Below are positions 53,380-62,496 of a stretch of DNA of 64,000 bases, piece by piece. The DNA comes from Alteromonadales bacterium alter-6D02 (lineage in GTDB: Bacteria; Pseudomonadota; Gammaproteobacteria; Enterobacterales; Psychrobiaceae), in the NCBI GenBank assembly GCA_002835545.1, contig PIZK01000014.1, positions 1-64,000 on the forward strand, written 5' to 3'. Under the pieces are notes generated by a model, which saw nothing but the letters and a program-made list of their open reading frames with translations, was not told the DNA's origin and made no database searches. The translations under genes and the position numbers were made by a program. The stretch's first letter is position 1. Each line of letters opens with the position of its first letter.

Positions 53380-53407
53380 AGAAAACCCTGCACTAGGCAA
53401 GGTTCTT
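53380..53407 (-). terminator. weak terminator-like hairpin after tRNA-Leu
   Basis: On the minus strand, AAGAACC-TTGC pairs imperfectly with GCAGGGTTTTCTT (one bulge and a G-U pair) and is followed by GTTTTTATG. It lies nine bases beyond the tRNA 3' end. Confidence 0.45.
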
Positions 53408-53415
53408 ACACGAAA

Positions 53416-53500
53416 TGGTACCGGTAGGCGGACTTGAACCGCCACTCCCGAAGGAAACGGATTTTGAATCCGTCATGTCTACCAATTCCATCATACCGGC
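53416..53500 (-). tRNA. tRNA-Leu(CAA)
   Basis: An 85-base class II tRNA with a 7-bp acceptor (GCCGGTA/TACCGGT; first pair G-U), anticodon arm ACGGA-TTCAAAA-TCCGT with anticodon CAA reading UUG, a long variable arm, T arm with GGTTCAAGTCC, and an encoded CCA end. Single gene, read on the minus strand. Confidence 0.96.
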
Positions 53501-53739
53501 ATTTCATGTAGCACCAAGATAAGACTATCTCGGTATGGCTAAGCATTATACTCACGATGTTGATCTTGGCAAGTGGCTTAAGACAATAATAATGAATCAT
53601 TTTCTCTATTATTGTTAAATGCTCAGCATTTAGTCAATTGACTATCACATTCCCAGCGCTTGATCCTTATTGTGCTATAACAAAGTGCGTGTACTTTTGA
53701 TAAACTATGGCCAAAATTTATCAGTAAGGCTGTAAAACA

Positions 53740-54240
53740 ATGACACATCAAGATCACGCTGACTTTTTAAGAGCCGGTTTTGGGCGCCGCCTTGGTGCAC
53801 TTCTTTATGATTTCTTAGTTGCGATGGCAGTTTATGCAATTGCTCACTTTATTGGTTTTGCAGTTGTAACATTAGCGGCAAACTTAAACCCAACAGTCTG
53901 TGACGACGCCATGGATATTCAACGCTGTTTGATCACCAGTGATGTCTACTCGGGCTATTTAATTGCTGTAGTATGTTTCTTCTTTATTTGGTTTTGGACT
54001 CATGGCGGTCAAACAATTGGCATGCGAGCATGGCGTTTAAAAGTACAACGCATGGATGGCCGTTCTATTACAACCTTCCAAGCCATTATCCGTTTATGTA
54101 CAAGCTTCTTTGGCTTAGGAAACATTTGGCTACTATCGAAAAACAGTGAAGGCATGAGTTTACCCGATCGCATGTCGGGATCTGAAATGGTGGTCTTAAG
54201 TCCAGAAGCGAATAAGATTCAAAATTGGACACGACTATAA
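53740..54240 (+). CDS. RDD family membrane protein
   Basis: A 166-residue inner-membrane protein of the RDD family (GFGRRLGALLYDFLVAMAVY at the start has the Arg-Asp spacing; THGGQTIGMRAWRLKVQ and SLPDRMSGSEMV are typical). It has three predicted helices (about 25-45, 75-95 and 110-130). Members are linked in other bacteria to ion balance or small-molecule transport but the function is not settled. TAAGG lies 11 bases upstream of the ATG. It stands alone and ends at a stem-loop. Confidence 0.88.
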   Translation: MTHQDHADFLRAGFGRRLGALLYDFLVAMAVYAIAHFIGFAVVTLAANLNPTVCDDAMDIQRCLITSDVYSGYLIAVVCFFFIWFWTHGGQTIGMRAWRLKVQRMDGRSITTFQAIIRLCTSFFGLGNIWLLSKNSEGMSLPDRMSGSEMVVLSPEANKIQNWTRL

Positions 54241-54263
54241 GTAAACCGCAAACCCTTCTCTAA

Positions 54264-54286
54264 CAGCCGAACCCTATGTTCGGCTG
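54264..54286 (+). terminator. stem-loop after the RDD gene
   Basis: A 9-bp perfect stem (cagccgaac/gttcggctg) with a 5-base loop, followed by atatcttt; a probable terminator with a weak T tract. Confidence 0.6.
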
Positions 54287-54380
54287 ATATCTTTAAATCC
54301 ATTAAATACTCTGCCATAAGTTGTTAGAGTACAACTCTTGTGCTAATCCTTAATAATAGACATTAAACTAAGGGCCCTAA

Positions 54381-55547
54381 ATGGACAGTGACAAGAGCAT
54401 AGAAGATAGTTTTCAACAGAGCAATACACTCGTCACATCAGTAATAGCCCCGCCCTTATCATTCCAGCTTGCCGATGATCTTAGTGCACTTTCTTCGTCT
54501 GCACTTGAGCTACTTGAGCAGCACACGGCTAGCAATATTTTTCTCAATAAGGATTGGTTTACTGTACTTACTGAGCACGCATTAACTGCAGACCAACAAC
54601 CCTACTTTGCCTGCCTTAATGACGAAAATAACCACACTATTGCGATATTACCTTTGTTGTCTCAACCGCGAATGCAATATGGTTTAACGCTTCGCACCCT
54701 AACTAGCTTAACCAATTACTACTCACCGCAGTATGATCTAATTTATAACCATGCGCAGATCAACCATGCTGCTGGATTAACAGCAATACTTGGTGAATTA
54801 AAAAAGCTTACTAGCTGGGATTTAATCGATATCTCACCGCTAAAACCCACACAGTTGGAAGCCTTTTCGCAGAGTGCTGCAAATATTAACCTTTTCGCTA
54901 CACCTTATTGGCTGACAGACAACTATTATCACCCTGACCTCACCACATATAGCAATTATTTAACCTGTCGCTCTTCAAGAGTAAAGAACACACTTAAGCG
55001 TAAAACAAAAAAGCTTACTAAATCACATCAGTGGCAAATAGATTTATACCAAAGCGGCGAACAATTAGATGAAGCGATCGCACAGTATCACGCGGTTTAT
55101 AACGAGAGTTGGAAAAAGAGCGAGCCATTTCCCGAATTCATTAATCAACTGATATACCTTGCCTCACAGCAAGGCTGGCTGCGTTTAGGTATATTAAGTA
55201 TTGAAGAGAAGCCTGTGGCGGCGCAACTCTGGTTAGTTGCTAATGAACATGCCTATATCTATAAACTTGCTTATGACGAAGCTTATAAAGCTTTTTCGTG
55301 TGGCTCAATCTTATCCACATTCTTAACAGAGCATGTCGTTGAAAAAGATGAAGTCACCACTATCGACTTCCTTACAGGCACAGATCGATATAAAGCAGAC
55401 TGGATGAGCCACCGACAAGATTTATTTGGCGTTCAATTTGGTAATAGCCACACAATCAAAGGGCTAATTATAAACTTTGCTAATCGACTAGCGCTGTTAA
55501 AGCGGGAGTTTATGTGTCAGTGGTCTAAACGAAAAAAGGAAGCTTAG
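54381..55547 (+). CDS. GNAT/FemAB-like acetyltransferase domain protein
   Basis: A 388-residue soluble protein resembling the BioF2/FemAB-type GNAT (Acetyltransf_6) family: FLNKDWFTVL, then YFACLNDENN, LRTLTSLTNYYSPQYDL, then the RS.R..NTLKRK segment and the C-terminal GWLRLGILSI..KPVAAQLWL, IYKLAYDEAYKAFS.GSILS..L core that forms the acyl-CoA site, and DFLTGTDRYKADWM. Relatives act in exopolysaccharide or cell-envelope modification. Substrate unknown. AAGGG precedes the ATG. Its 3' end overlaps the sspB terminator of the convergent operon. Confidence 0.82.
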   Translation: MDSDKSIEDSFQQSNTLVTSVIAPPLSFQLADDLSALSSSALELLEQHTASNIFLNKDWFTVLTEHALTADQQPYFACLNDENNHTIAILPLLSQPRMQYGLTLRTLTSLTNYYSPQYDLIYNHAQINHAAGLTAILGELKKLTSWDLIDISPLKPTQLEAFSQSAANINLFATPYWLTDNYYHPDLTTYSNYLTCRSSRVKNTLKRKTKKLTKSHQWQIDLYQSGEQLDEAIAQYHAVYNESWKKSEPFPEFINQLIYLASQQGWLRLGILSIEEKPVAAQLWLVANEHAYIYKLAYDEAYKAFSCGSILSTFLTEHVVEKDEVTTIDFLTGTDRYKADWMSHRQDLFGVQFGNSHTIKGLIINFANRLALLKREFMCQWSKRKKEA

Positions 55548-55557
55548 CGCTTCCTTT
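55532..55557 (-). terminator. terminator of the sspA-sspB operon, inside the end of the convergent gene
   Basis: A 9-bp stem (aaaggaagc/gcttccttt, 55535-55543 and 55549-55557) with a 5-base loop, followed on the minus strand by six T. It overlaps the stop codon of the plus-strand GNAT-like gene. Confidence 0.8.
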
Positions 55558-55579
55558 GAATAGTTTAGAGTAATGACAA

Positions 55580-56056
55580 TTACTTGATTACTTTCAAAAA
55601 AGAGCGGTCTTTTTTAACCGGCTCTTTTTTCGCTTCATCAGTATCACTTTTATCTACAGAAGCTTCAGTATCAGAGTCTCTAGAAACCGCAGTTAATGGC
55701 TCTAAATCACTGACACCAACTTCCTCTGCCAGTTGCTGATGGTAAAAAGGTTCATCTTCAAACATCGTTCCTGCACCGTTTTCACGTGCGTAAATAGCTA
55801 ATACAGCAGCCATTGGAATAATTAGTTCAAACGGTTTACCACCAAAACGTGCACTAAAAATCACACGTTCATTACTCATCTCAATATCACCAATTGCATG
55901 AGGAGCAATATTTAAGACAATTTGCCCATCTTTAACATGCTCTAATGGCACTTGAACACCGGGAATATCAGCATTAACAACTAAGTGCGGTGTACAATCG
56001 TTATCGAGTAACCATTGGTAAAAGGCACGAAGCAAATAAGGACGATTCGGACCCAT
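55580..56056 (-). CDS. sspB: ClpXP specificity-enhancing factor / stringent starvation protein B
   Basis: An adaptor that delivers ssrA-tagged proteins to ClpXP. The 158-residue product matches E. coli SspB over its folded N-terminal domain (RPYLLRAFYQWLLDN, GQIVLNIAP, then AAVLAIYARENGAGTMF), followed by an acidic, disordered tail ending in the ClpX-binding motif-like DRSFLKVIK. It follows sspA by 5 bp; AGG lies nine bases upstream of the ATG. Confidence 0.96.
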   Translation of the reverse strand: MGPNRPYLLRAFYQWLLDNDCTPHLVVNADIPGVQVPLEHVKDGQIVLNIAPHAIGDIEMSNERVIFSARFGGKPFELIIPMAAVLAIYARENGAGTMFEDEPFYHQQLAEEVGVSDLEPLTAVSRDSDTEASVDKSDTDEAKKEPVKKDRSFLKVIK

Positions 56057-56061
56057 AGTAA

Positions 56062-56691
56062 TTAACCTAAACGAATTTCACGCTCGGCATCAGTTAATGA
56101 TGCTTGGAATGATTCACGTTCAAATACACGTTGCATATATAAACGTAACTCTTTACTACCGTTACCCGTAAGTTCAATGCCTAACTCTGGTAGACGCCAT
56201 AATAGCGGTGCAAGGCAGCAATCAACTAGACTGAACTCTTCGCTCATGAAGTAAGGCATTTCAGCAAATATTGGCGCAATCGCAGTTAATTCTTCGCTTA
56301 GTTGCTTACGAGCACCTTCAGACTTAGAACCGCCTAAAGTAATTAACTCAACTAAAGAATACCAGTCAGACTCGATGCGGTGCATCATTAAGCGACTTTT
56401 AGCGCGGGCTACCGGATATACAGGCATTAACGGCGGATGAGGGAAACGCTCATCTAGGTACTCCATCACGATATCAGCTTTGTATAACACTAAGTCACGA
56501 TCAACCAGTGTCGGTACGCTGTTGTATGGGTTAACTTCTATCAATGATTCTGGCAGGTTATCAGGGTCAACTTGCTTAATTTCAACATTAACACCTTTTT
56601 CGGCTAGCACGATGCGAACCTGATGACTCTTCATGTCTTTAACACCCGAGTAGAGTGACATTACTGAACGTTTATTGGCGGTTACGGCCAT
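56062..56691 (-). CDS. sspA: stringent starvation protein A
   Basis: An RNA-polymerase-associated GST-fold protein induced by starvation; in E. coli it affects H-NS levels and acid tolerance. The 209-residue product has the thioredoxin-like N-terminal domain ([19 protein letters not shown], then [17 protein letters not shown]) and the helical C-terminal domain ([14 protein letters not shown]). It lacks a catalytic cysteine-type glutathione site, as usual for SspA. GGAG precedes the ATG. It heads the sspA-sspB operon. Confidence 0.96.
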   Translation of the reverse strand: MAVTANKRSVMSLYSGVKDMKSHQVRIVLAEKGVNVEIKQVDPDNLPESLIEVNPYNSVPTLVDRDLVLYKADIVMEYLDERFPHPPLMPVYPVARAKSRLMMHRIESDWYSLVELITLGGSKSEGARKQLSEELTAIAPIFAEMPYFMSEEFSLVDCCLAPLLWRLPELGIELTGNGSKELRLYMQRVFERESFQASLTDAEREIRLG

Positions 56692-56801
56692 TGATACTCT
56701 CCAAAATCTTTTAATTTATATGTACTATAATCACAATCCTCCCGATTATAGCATTATCAGTTAACTATGTGGGCAATTGGCAAAAATAAAATTTTGACAA
56801 A

Positions 56802-56827
56802 AAAATGGGAGCCGAAGCTCCCATTTT
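56802..56827 (-). terminator. terminator of petABC
   Basis: An 11-bp stem (aaaatgggagc/gctcccatttt) with a cgaa loop (TTCG on the minus strand) and a following T run on the minus strand, 22 bases after the petC stop. Confidence 0.93.
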
Positions 56828-56848
56828 GCTAATTACTAGAAATAGTAA

Positions 56849-57595
56849 TTAGTGAATATCTCTCCAGTATTCTTTCTTCAGCAAGTAAGCCAAGATGAAG
56901 AAGATACATAAGAAACCAATTACCCAGCGACCTAAGCTTTCACGCTCAAGCTTGCTTGGCTCACCAGCATAATGTAAGAAGTTAGTGATATCAGTAACCG
57001 CTTTATCGTACTCTTCAACACTTAGTTCGCCTGAACCATCTGTTGTCGTGATAACGATACCGTTCTCATCCTTAACAATTTGCTTAACACCGTTCTCATC
57101 AAGCTCAAACGTTGCTGTAGGAACACCTTGTAAGCCTTGAAGTACGTGCGGCATGCTCGCACCAGGTAACATTGTGTTATTCACACCAAATGGACGCTCT
57201 GGGTCAACATAGAAGCTTTTTAGGTAAGTATATACCCAATCAGTACCACGTGAACGAGCAACTAGCGTTAAGTCAGGAGGCGTAATACCAAACCATTTAC
57301 CTAACGCTGCATCCGTAGGAGCGTTCTCAATTAAGTTACCAATTTTCACACCAGTGAAAATAAGGTTCTCTTTCATTAGATTTTCAGGAATATCTAAATC
57401 TTTAGCGATACGATTATAACGCTGATATTTAGTTTCATGACAACCCAAACAGTAGTTCATGAATAACTTAGCGCCATTTTGTAATGAAGCTTTATCCGTA
57501 GGATCAATTGGTGCACTCAGTGTTGGAGCACCGCCACCTGCTGCTAACGCAAGCGTTGGCAACAGAGTAACTAAAGCAATGATAAATTTTTTCAT
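56849..57595 (-). CDS. petC: ubiquinol-cytochrome c reductase, cytochrome c1 subunit
   Basis: The c-type haem subunit of the bc1 complex, passing electrons to soluble cytochrome c. It has a signal peptide (LPTLALAAGG), haem-binding CLGCH at residues 49-53, and the axial-methionine region NNTMLPGASMPHVL (Met about 145). A C-terminal helix (WVIGFLCIFFILAYLL) anchors it in the inner membrane. It is coupled to petB by TAATG. The 248-residue length is typical of gammaproteobacterial c1. Confidence 0.97.
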   Translation of the reverse strand: MKKFIIALVTLLPTLALAAGGGAPTLSAPIDPTDKASLQNGAKLFMNYCLGCHETKYQRYNRIAKDLDIPENLMKENLIFTGVKIGNLIENAPTDAALGKWFGITPPDLTLVARSRGTDWVYTYLKSFYVDPERPFGVNNTMLPGASMPHVLQGLQGVPTATFELDENGVKQIVKDENGIVITTTDGSGELSVEEYDKAVTDITNFLHYAGEPSKLERESLGRWVIGFLCIFFILAYLLKKEYWRDIH

Positions 57596-58860
57596 TAGTG
57601 TGCAAGCCTCTCTGGAAGTGGTTTAGTTTTTTCATTTTTACTGTAAACAAACAGCGCGATGAAGAAACCGAAGTAACCGATACTAGTGATAACACCAACT
57701 AAGTTAGCTAAATCAGTTGCAGGCATAGTACCTAATTTACCTAAGATAACGAAACACACACAGAATTGAGCTAAGTTAATCTTATGAGCTAAACTACGGT
57801 AACGAATTGATTTAACGTTACAGCGATCTAACCAAGGCAGTAGGAATAACATCACGATCGCACCAAACATCGCTACGGCACCGAATAACTTATCAGGAAC
57901 AACACGTAAGATAGTGTAGAACGGACCGAAGTACCATACTGGAGCGATATGCTCAGGTGTTTTCAGTGCATTAGCCGGCTCAAAGTTAGGCTTCTCTAGG
58001 AAGTAACCGCCACCTTCAGGTGCATAGAACATTACATAGCTAAATACGATTAAGAAGCCGACCACGCCCATGATATCTTTTACTGAGTAGTATGGGTGGA
58101 ACGGTACTGCATCAACGATGTCGTATTTATCAGAGAACTGTTTGTGGAACTTGAACTTAGACTTTTGATCTTCAGGTACACTTCCCTTAGGACGCTTAAT
58201 CTCAACACCGTCAGGGTTGTTTGAACCTACTTCATGTAATGCAACAATGTGTAAGAATACTAAGATAACTAACACTAATGGTAATGCAATAACGTGTAAT
58301 GCGAAGAAACGGTTTAACGTTGCACCAGAGATAACATAGTCACCACGGATCCAAGTAGTTAGGTCTTCACCAATCACTGGAATCGCACCAAATAGAGAGA
58401 TGATTACCTGTGCACCCCAGAATGACATATTACCCCATGGTAATAAGTAACCCATGAATGCTTCAGCCATTAGGATCAAGAAGATGAACATACCGAATAA
58501 CCACAGTAATTCACGTGGTTTTTGGTAAGAGCCATACATCATACCGCGCAACATATGCAGATAAACAACAACGAAGAATGCAGAAGCACCCGTTGAATGC
58601 ATATAACGTAGTAACCAACCGTATTCAACATCACGCATGATGTATTCAACAGAAGCAAATGCACCTTCACCAGAAGGTACGTAGTTCATCGTTAGCCAAA
58701 CACCTGTAAGGATTTGGTTAACTAGTACTAGCATGGCTAGAGAGCCAAAAAAGTACCAAAAGTTGAAGTTAACCGGTGCTGGATATTGAGCAATATGCTT
58801 ATTCCATGTATCGGTCATTGGAATTCGTTTGTCGATCCAATTAACAAGATTTGTCAACAT
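57595..58860 (-). CDS. petB: ubiquinol-cytochrome c reductase, cytochrome b subunit
   Basis: The membrane core of the bc1 complex with both quinone sites and haems bL and bH. The 421-residue product has eight or nine helices, the haem-ligand pairs in HSTGASAFFVVVYLHML and FALHVIALPLVLVILVFLH, and the Qo-site motif as PVWY rather than the common PEWY, a variant that I recall as usual in related gammaproteobacteria. It overlaps petA and petC by one base each (TAATG). Confidence 0.97.
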   Translation of the reverse strand: MLTNLVNWIDKRIPMTDTWNKHIAQYPAPVNFNFWYFFGSLAMLVLVNQILTGVWLTMNYVPSGEGAFASVEYIMRDVEYGWLLRYMHSTGASAFFVVVYLHMLRGMMYGSYQKPRELLWLFGMFIFLILMAEAFMGYLLPWGNMSFWGAQVIISLFGAIPVIGEDLTTWIRGDYVISGATLNRFFALHVIALPLVLVILVFLHIVALHEVGSNNPDGVEIKRPKGSVPEDQKSKFKFHKQFSDKYDIVDAVPFHPYYSVKDIMGVVGFLIVFSYVMFYAPEGGGYFLEKPNFEPANALKTPEHIAPVWYFGPFYTILRVVPDKLFGAVAMFGAIVMLFLLPWLDRCNVKSIRYRSLAHKINLAQFCVCFVILGKLGTMPATDLANLVGVITSIGYFGFFIALFVYSKNEKTKPLPERLAH

Positions 58861-59453
58861 TATGCATCTCCTTCATCAAGGCCGATTAGCAACGTTGTGC
58901 CATCTTTGAACATGTGAGGCGGAATTTCTAAGTTTAATGGTGCAGGTACGTTTTGGAATACACGACCAGCCATATCAAACTTCGAACCGTGACAAGGACA
59001 GAAGAAACCATTCTTCACACCCTCAACCACTTCACCAAAATCACCAGCATGGTAAGTAGGAGCACAACCAAGGTGAGTACACACACCTAAAGCAACTAAG
59101 AACTCAGGCTCTACCGAGCGATGGCTATTAACTGCATAGTCTGGTTGTTGAGGCTCTTTAGAACCTGGGTCACGTAATTGATCATTATGCCCATTCTCTA
59201 ACTCAGCTAACACTTCTTTGGTACGGCGAACTACATATACCGGCTTACCACGCCATTGAACCCTAACTAGTTGACCAGGCATCATTTTGCTTGCATCGTA
59301 CTCCACTGGAGCACCCGCAGCTTTAGCCTTTTCACTAGGATTCCATGACTTGATAAAAGGTACAGCAACACCGGCAGCACCAACACCACCAACCACTGCT
59401 GTCGCAAGGGTTAGGAAGCGGCGACGGCCATTATTTTCTGGCGCACTACTCAT
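58860..59453 (-). CDS. petA: ubiquinol-cytochrome c reductase, Rieske iron-sulfur subunit
   Basis: The 2Fe-2S subunit of the bc1 complex. It has a twin-arginine signal/anchor (GRRRFLTLATAVVGGVG) and the two cluster motifs CTHLGC (about residues 125-130) and CPCHGS (about 152-157), each giving one Cys and one His ligand. ATG 59453 has AGGAG eight bases upstream; the ATG at 59459 is too close to it. First gene of petA-petB-petC, each overlapping the next by one base. Confidence 0.97.
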   Translation of the reverse strand: MSSAPENNGRRRFLTLATAVVGGVGAAGVAVPFIKSWNPSEKAKAAGAPVEYDASKMMPGQLVRVQWRGKPVYVVRRTKEVLAELENGHNDQLRDPGSKEPQQPDYAVNSHRSVEPEFLVALGVCTHLGCAPTYHAGDFGEVVEGVKNGFFCPCHGSKFDMAGRVFQNVPAPLNLEIPPHMFKDGTTLLIGLDEGDA

Positions 59454-59899
59454 CCACATATCTCCTGTTTTGATGACCTAAAAAACGGAACATCACTCAA
59501 ATTTACGGTTATATTTTTAATACACGACTCACACATTCTGCCAAGCTAAAACTGGTTAAAAACCACGCTCCAGTCTGACATAAAACATGCCTCTGCTTAT
59601 TTAGCAGAAATTTAGCAAATTATAAGCGTTTTGAACGTAAAAATCATAGCTAATTAGTCGTTAAAACTGATTAATTCTTCAATAGTTGCTAATTTAAATC
59701 AATTTCCAGAAGGGCGTGAACAAAATATCTACACAAAGCGCAACAAATAACCACTTTTAAATTATGGACAAAAGTCGTTAGCTAGTGATTTATAAGGGAA
59801 AGAAGAAATTGGACGTTGCTTAGATTTACCACTTACACCTGAAATGGATCTCGCTGTAGATATTTAGTCTAATAAATATTTTTTTGTGCTTAAAAAATA
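59454..59899. other. intergenic region upstream of petA, mostly empty
   Basis: About 445 bases between the Rieske gene and the rpsI terminator. It holds a likely petA promoter (59619 area). I see no gene; a 21-codon open tail near 59809-59867 has no start or ribosome site. Nothing else stands out. Confidence 0.6.
59619..59624 (-). promoter_or_regulatory. -10 element of a probable petABC promoter
   Basis: A perfect minus-strand TATAAT with ATGATT as a poor -35 candidate 17 bases upstream. The leader to petA would be about 160 bases. The -10 is clear; the -35 is weak. Confidence 0.45.
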
Positions 59900-59925
59900 A
59901 AAAACCCAGCCGAAGCTGGGTTTTT
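59900..59925 (-). terminator. terminator of rplM-rpsI
   Basis: An 11-bp stem (aaaaacccagc/gctgggttttt) with a TTCG tetraloop on the minus strand, followed by TTATTTTTT, 57 bases after the rpsI stop. Confidence 0.94.
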
Positions 59926-59981
59926 GAACCGATTTGAAATTCTGTTTGCAATACAGCAAACAGAACCAAACAAAAAGGATA

Positions 59982-60374
59982 TTAACGTTTTGAGAATTGT
60001 GGCTTCTTACGTGCTTTACGTAGACCAACTTTCTTACGCTCAACTTTACGTGCATCACGGGTAACGAAACCAGCAACACGTAGATCAGAACGAAGAGACT
60101 CATCAAACTGCATTAGTGCACGAGTGATACCGTGACGGATTGCGCCCGCTTGACCAGTAGTACCACCACCAGTAACTGTCACATTGATATCGAACTTTTC
60201 AGTCATTTCAACTAACTCTAATGGTTGACGAACAACCATACAAGAAGTTGGACGACCGAAGAACTCGTCAAGAGGACGGTTGTTGATAGTGATTGTACCG
60301 CTACCTGCTTTTAAGAAAACACGAGCTACTGAGCTTTTGCGACGACCTGTGCCGTAGTATTGATTATCTGCCAT
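59982..60374 (-). CDS. rpsI: 30S ribosomal protein S9
   Basis: A small-subunit protein whose C-terminal tail reaches the P-site tRNA. The 130-residue product has the family start ([16 protein letters not shown]), [15 protein letters not shown], and the basic tail [12 protein letters not shown] ending in the conserved Lys-Arg. It follows rplM by 16 bp in the standard operon. Confidence 0.98.
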   Translation of the reverse strand: MADNQYYGTGRRKSSVARVFLKAGSGTITINNRPLDEFFGRPTSCMVVRQPLELVEMTEKFDINVTVTGGGTTGQAGAIRHGITRALMQFDESLRSDLRVAGFVTRDARKVERKKVGLRKARKKPQFSKR

Positions 60375-60390
60375 TTGCTTATATTCCGTA

Positions 60391-60819
60391 TTAGATGTCT
60401 AAAACTTGAGGCTGTTGAGCAGCATGTTGATGCTCGTTACCCGCGTATACTTTCAATTTACGGAACATTGCGCGGCCTAAAGGACCTTTTGGCAACATAC
60501 CTTTAACTGCTTTCTCGATGATTTGCTCAGGAGCTTTATCAAGTAGCTTGTCGAAAGTGATAGACTTGATACCACCGATGAAACCAGTGTGGTGGTAGTA
60601 TGTTTTATCAGTACGCTTAGCACCAGTTACGGCAATTTTTTCACAGTTAATAACGATGATGTAATCACCAGTGTCAACGTGTGGAGTGTACTCAGGCTTG
60701 TGCTTACCACGTAAACGTGAAGCAATTTCAGTAGCCAAACGACCTAACGTTTTACCGTCAGCATCTACAACGTACCAGTCGCGTTTTACGCTTTCTGGCT
60801 TTGCGCTAAAAGTTTTCAT
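60391..60819 (-). CDS. rplM: 50S ribosomal protein L13
   Basis: An early-assembly 50S protein. The 142-residue product matches L13 throughout ([56 protein letters not shown]). It is first in rplM-rpsI. In E. coli L13 represses its own mRNA leader; a leader of about 170 bases exists here and could do the same, but I did not model its fold. Confidence 0.98.
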   Translation of the reverse strand: MKTFSAKPESVKRDWYVVDADGKTLGRLATEIASRLRGKHKPEYTPHVDTGDYIIVINCEKIAVTGAKRTDKTYYHHTGFIGGIKSITFDKLLDKAPEQIIEKAVKGMLPKGPLGRAMFRKLKVYAGNEHQHAAQQPQVLDI

Positions 60820-60995
60820 TATATAAAACCCATTTAAAATTTCTATTTTATGTTTTTACCTGCCGCGTATAAATCAAAGCAAGCTAAAAACAATGTCCAG
60901 TGTGCTTGAATTTTACCCCTTCGAGTAATCTTCGAAAGCGATCGCTGTATTCTCTTGGGAAAAAGAACAATACAACTTACTTGGGCAGGCGCAGG

Positions 60996-61001
60996 ATTAT
61001 A
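60996..61001 (-). promoter_or_regulatory. -10 element of a probable rplM promoter
   Basis: A minus-strand TATAAT with ATGATT 17 bases upstream, in the same form as the petA candidate. It gives an rplM leader of about 170 bases. Confidence 0.45.
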
Positions 61002-61086
61002 CTAGAAGGCGAATGAAAAATCATCTACTAATTACAGAAAAAGCTAACAAATCTCACACACCCTCGATAAGTTACTACAACGTCGA

Positions 61087-62208
61087 TTATGGCTTGTGCG
61101 CTTCCGCTAAATAGTCATGTGATTGCATTTCTTGTAAACGGCTTAAACAGCGTTTAAATTCAAACTCTAATTGGCCATGAGTATACAGTTCATCCATCGC
61201 CACTTGTGCTGAGATAATCAATTTAACGCGACGCTCATAGAACTCATCCACCATGGCGATAAAACGACGCGCGATATCATCGACCCCCTGCCCCATCTGC
61301 TCAACATTACTGAGCAAGACAGAGTGGTAGCAACGTGCCAGTTCCATGTAATCAACTTGGCTACGTGGGCCATCACATAACGCCCTAAAGTCAACCAGCA
61401 AAACACCATCAGCATCTAAACGCACTGTAATAGAGCGCCCTTCTACCTCAATGCTACCGACCTCATGCCCAGGCTCAGGAGCAAGTTGCTCAAAATAAGT
61501 GAGTAAATTGCTATCAGCGGTAGCATCTAATGGATAGTGATAGATTTCAGCTTGCTCTAGCGCTCGTAAACGATAGTCAACACCAGAATCAACGTTAACC
61601 ACCTCCGTATGCTCATTAATAAGCGCTATTGCAGGCAAGAAACGTGCACGCTGCAACCCATTTCGATATAGATCATCAGGAATGATATTTGATGTTGCAA
61701 CAAGGATAACCCCATAACCAAATAGCTCTTCGAATAAACCACCTAAAATCATTGCATCAGTAATATCAGAAACAAAAAACTCATCGAAACAAATAATTCG
61801 CGCTTCATCAGCGAACTTTTTAGCAATCACTTTAAGTGGATCACTTTGCCCTTGCAGCAGTGTTAACTCTTGATGAACTCGATGCATAAAACGATGGAAA
61901 TGCACCCGCATCTTTTGCTCAAACGGCAGCGCCTCAAAAAATGTATCAACAAGATAGGTTTTACCACGCCCCACACCGCCCCAAAAATAAAGTCCTTTAA
62001 TCGATGCAGCCTGCTGCTGGGGTTTCGCTCCAAACAGCGTTTTGAATTTATTTCCTAAACCCGTTTTCTTTTCAACCACAGGCGCTGTTAGCAATTCGTC
62101 ATATAGACGTTGCAATTGCTTTACCGCATTCTCTTGTGCTGCATCATAACTAAAATCGTCACGAGTTAAGTCTTGTTGATATTTTTGTAACGGGGTAAGC
62201 TGAGACAT
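61087..62208 (-). CDS. zapE: cell division protein ZapE (AFG1-like ATPase)
   Basis: An AAA-type ATPase that associates with the Z-ring and affects FtsZ assembly during late division or stress. The 373-residue product has Walker A GGVGRGKT (about residues 78-85), Walker B CFDEFFVSDI, sensor VATSNIIP, and the arginine-containing NGLQRARFLPAI. It is normally next to rplM-rpsI and zapG-degQ, as here. It is read from the minus strand towards rplM. Confidence 0.95.
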   Translation of the reverse strand: MSQLTPLQKYQQDLTRDDFSYDAAQENAVKQLQRLYDELLTAPVVEKKTGLGNKFKTLFGAKPQQQAASIKGLYFWGGVGRGKTYLVDTFFEALPFEQKMRVHFHRFMHRVHQELTLLQGQSDPLKVIAKKFADEARIICFDEFFVSDITDAMILGGLFEELFGYGVILVATSNIIPDDLYRNGLQRARFLPAIALINEHTEVVNVDSGVDYRLRALEQAEIYHYPLDATADSNLLTYFEQLAPEPGHEVGSIEVEGRSITVRLDADGVLLVDFRALCDGPRSQVDYMELARCYHSVLLSNVEQMGQGVDDIARRFIAMVDEFYERRVKLIISAQVAMDELYTHGQLEFEFKRCLSRLQEMQSHDYLAEAHKP

Positions 62209-62496
62209 CGGTCGCTAGTTTCCTTCACTTAAGTTTTTAGTGGCTGATCTATAACTTGCACGCTAAAATTAGATTAACCAAGTTATTTTGTTTGTTCTAT
62301 CGGGTTATTTTAGAGCTTATCAAAAGGGCTTTATTTATAATGCTTTTTTACAATAGGCTCTAGCAAATTACAGTAATAGTAAAAAGCTACATCCCTTAGA
62401 AAAACTCAAAACAACAACATTTATAACGTATTTTAAAAGCCGATAATATTAGCACAAGCTACTAGATCGGCACTATATAATACTTCGGGGGGTATT

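Larger units (their letters stand above)
52533..53415. other. 883-bp gene-poor stretch next to tRNA-Leu
   Basis: No open frame of convincing length occurs on either strand; the longest I can find are about 20-30 codons. The stretch holds a 13-bp stem-loop (53155-53187) and the tRNA's own likely terminator (53380-53407). Composition is unlike the tightly packed neighbours. It may be a decayed insertion beside a tRNA gene; I could find no duplicated tRNA end (attachment site) in it. Confidence 0.55.

Noticed and set aside
53416..53500. Attachment-site duplication of the tRNA-Leu 3' end
   Set aside because: I looked for a second copy of the tRNA end in 51176-53415 and in the downstream spacer and found none.
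59809..59867. 21-codon open tail upstream of petA
   Set aside because: No start codon or ribosome site, and no recognisable protein.
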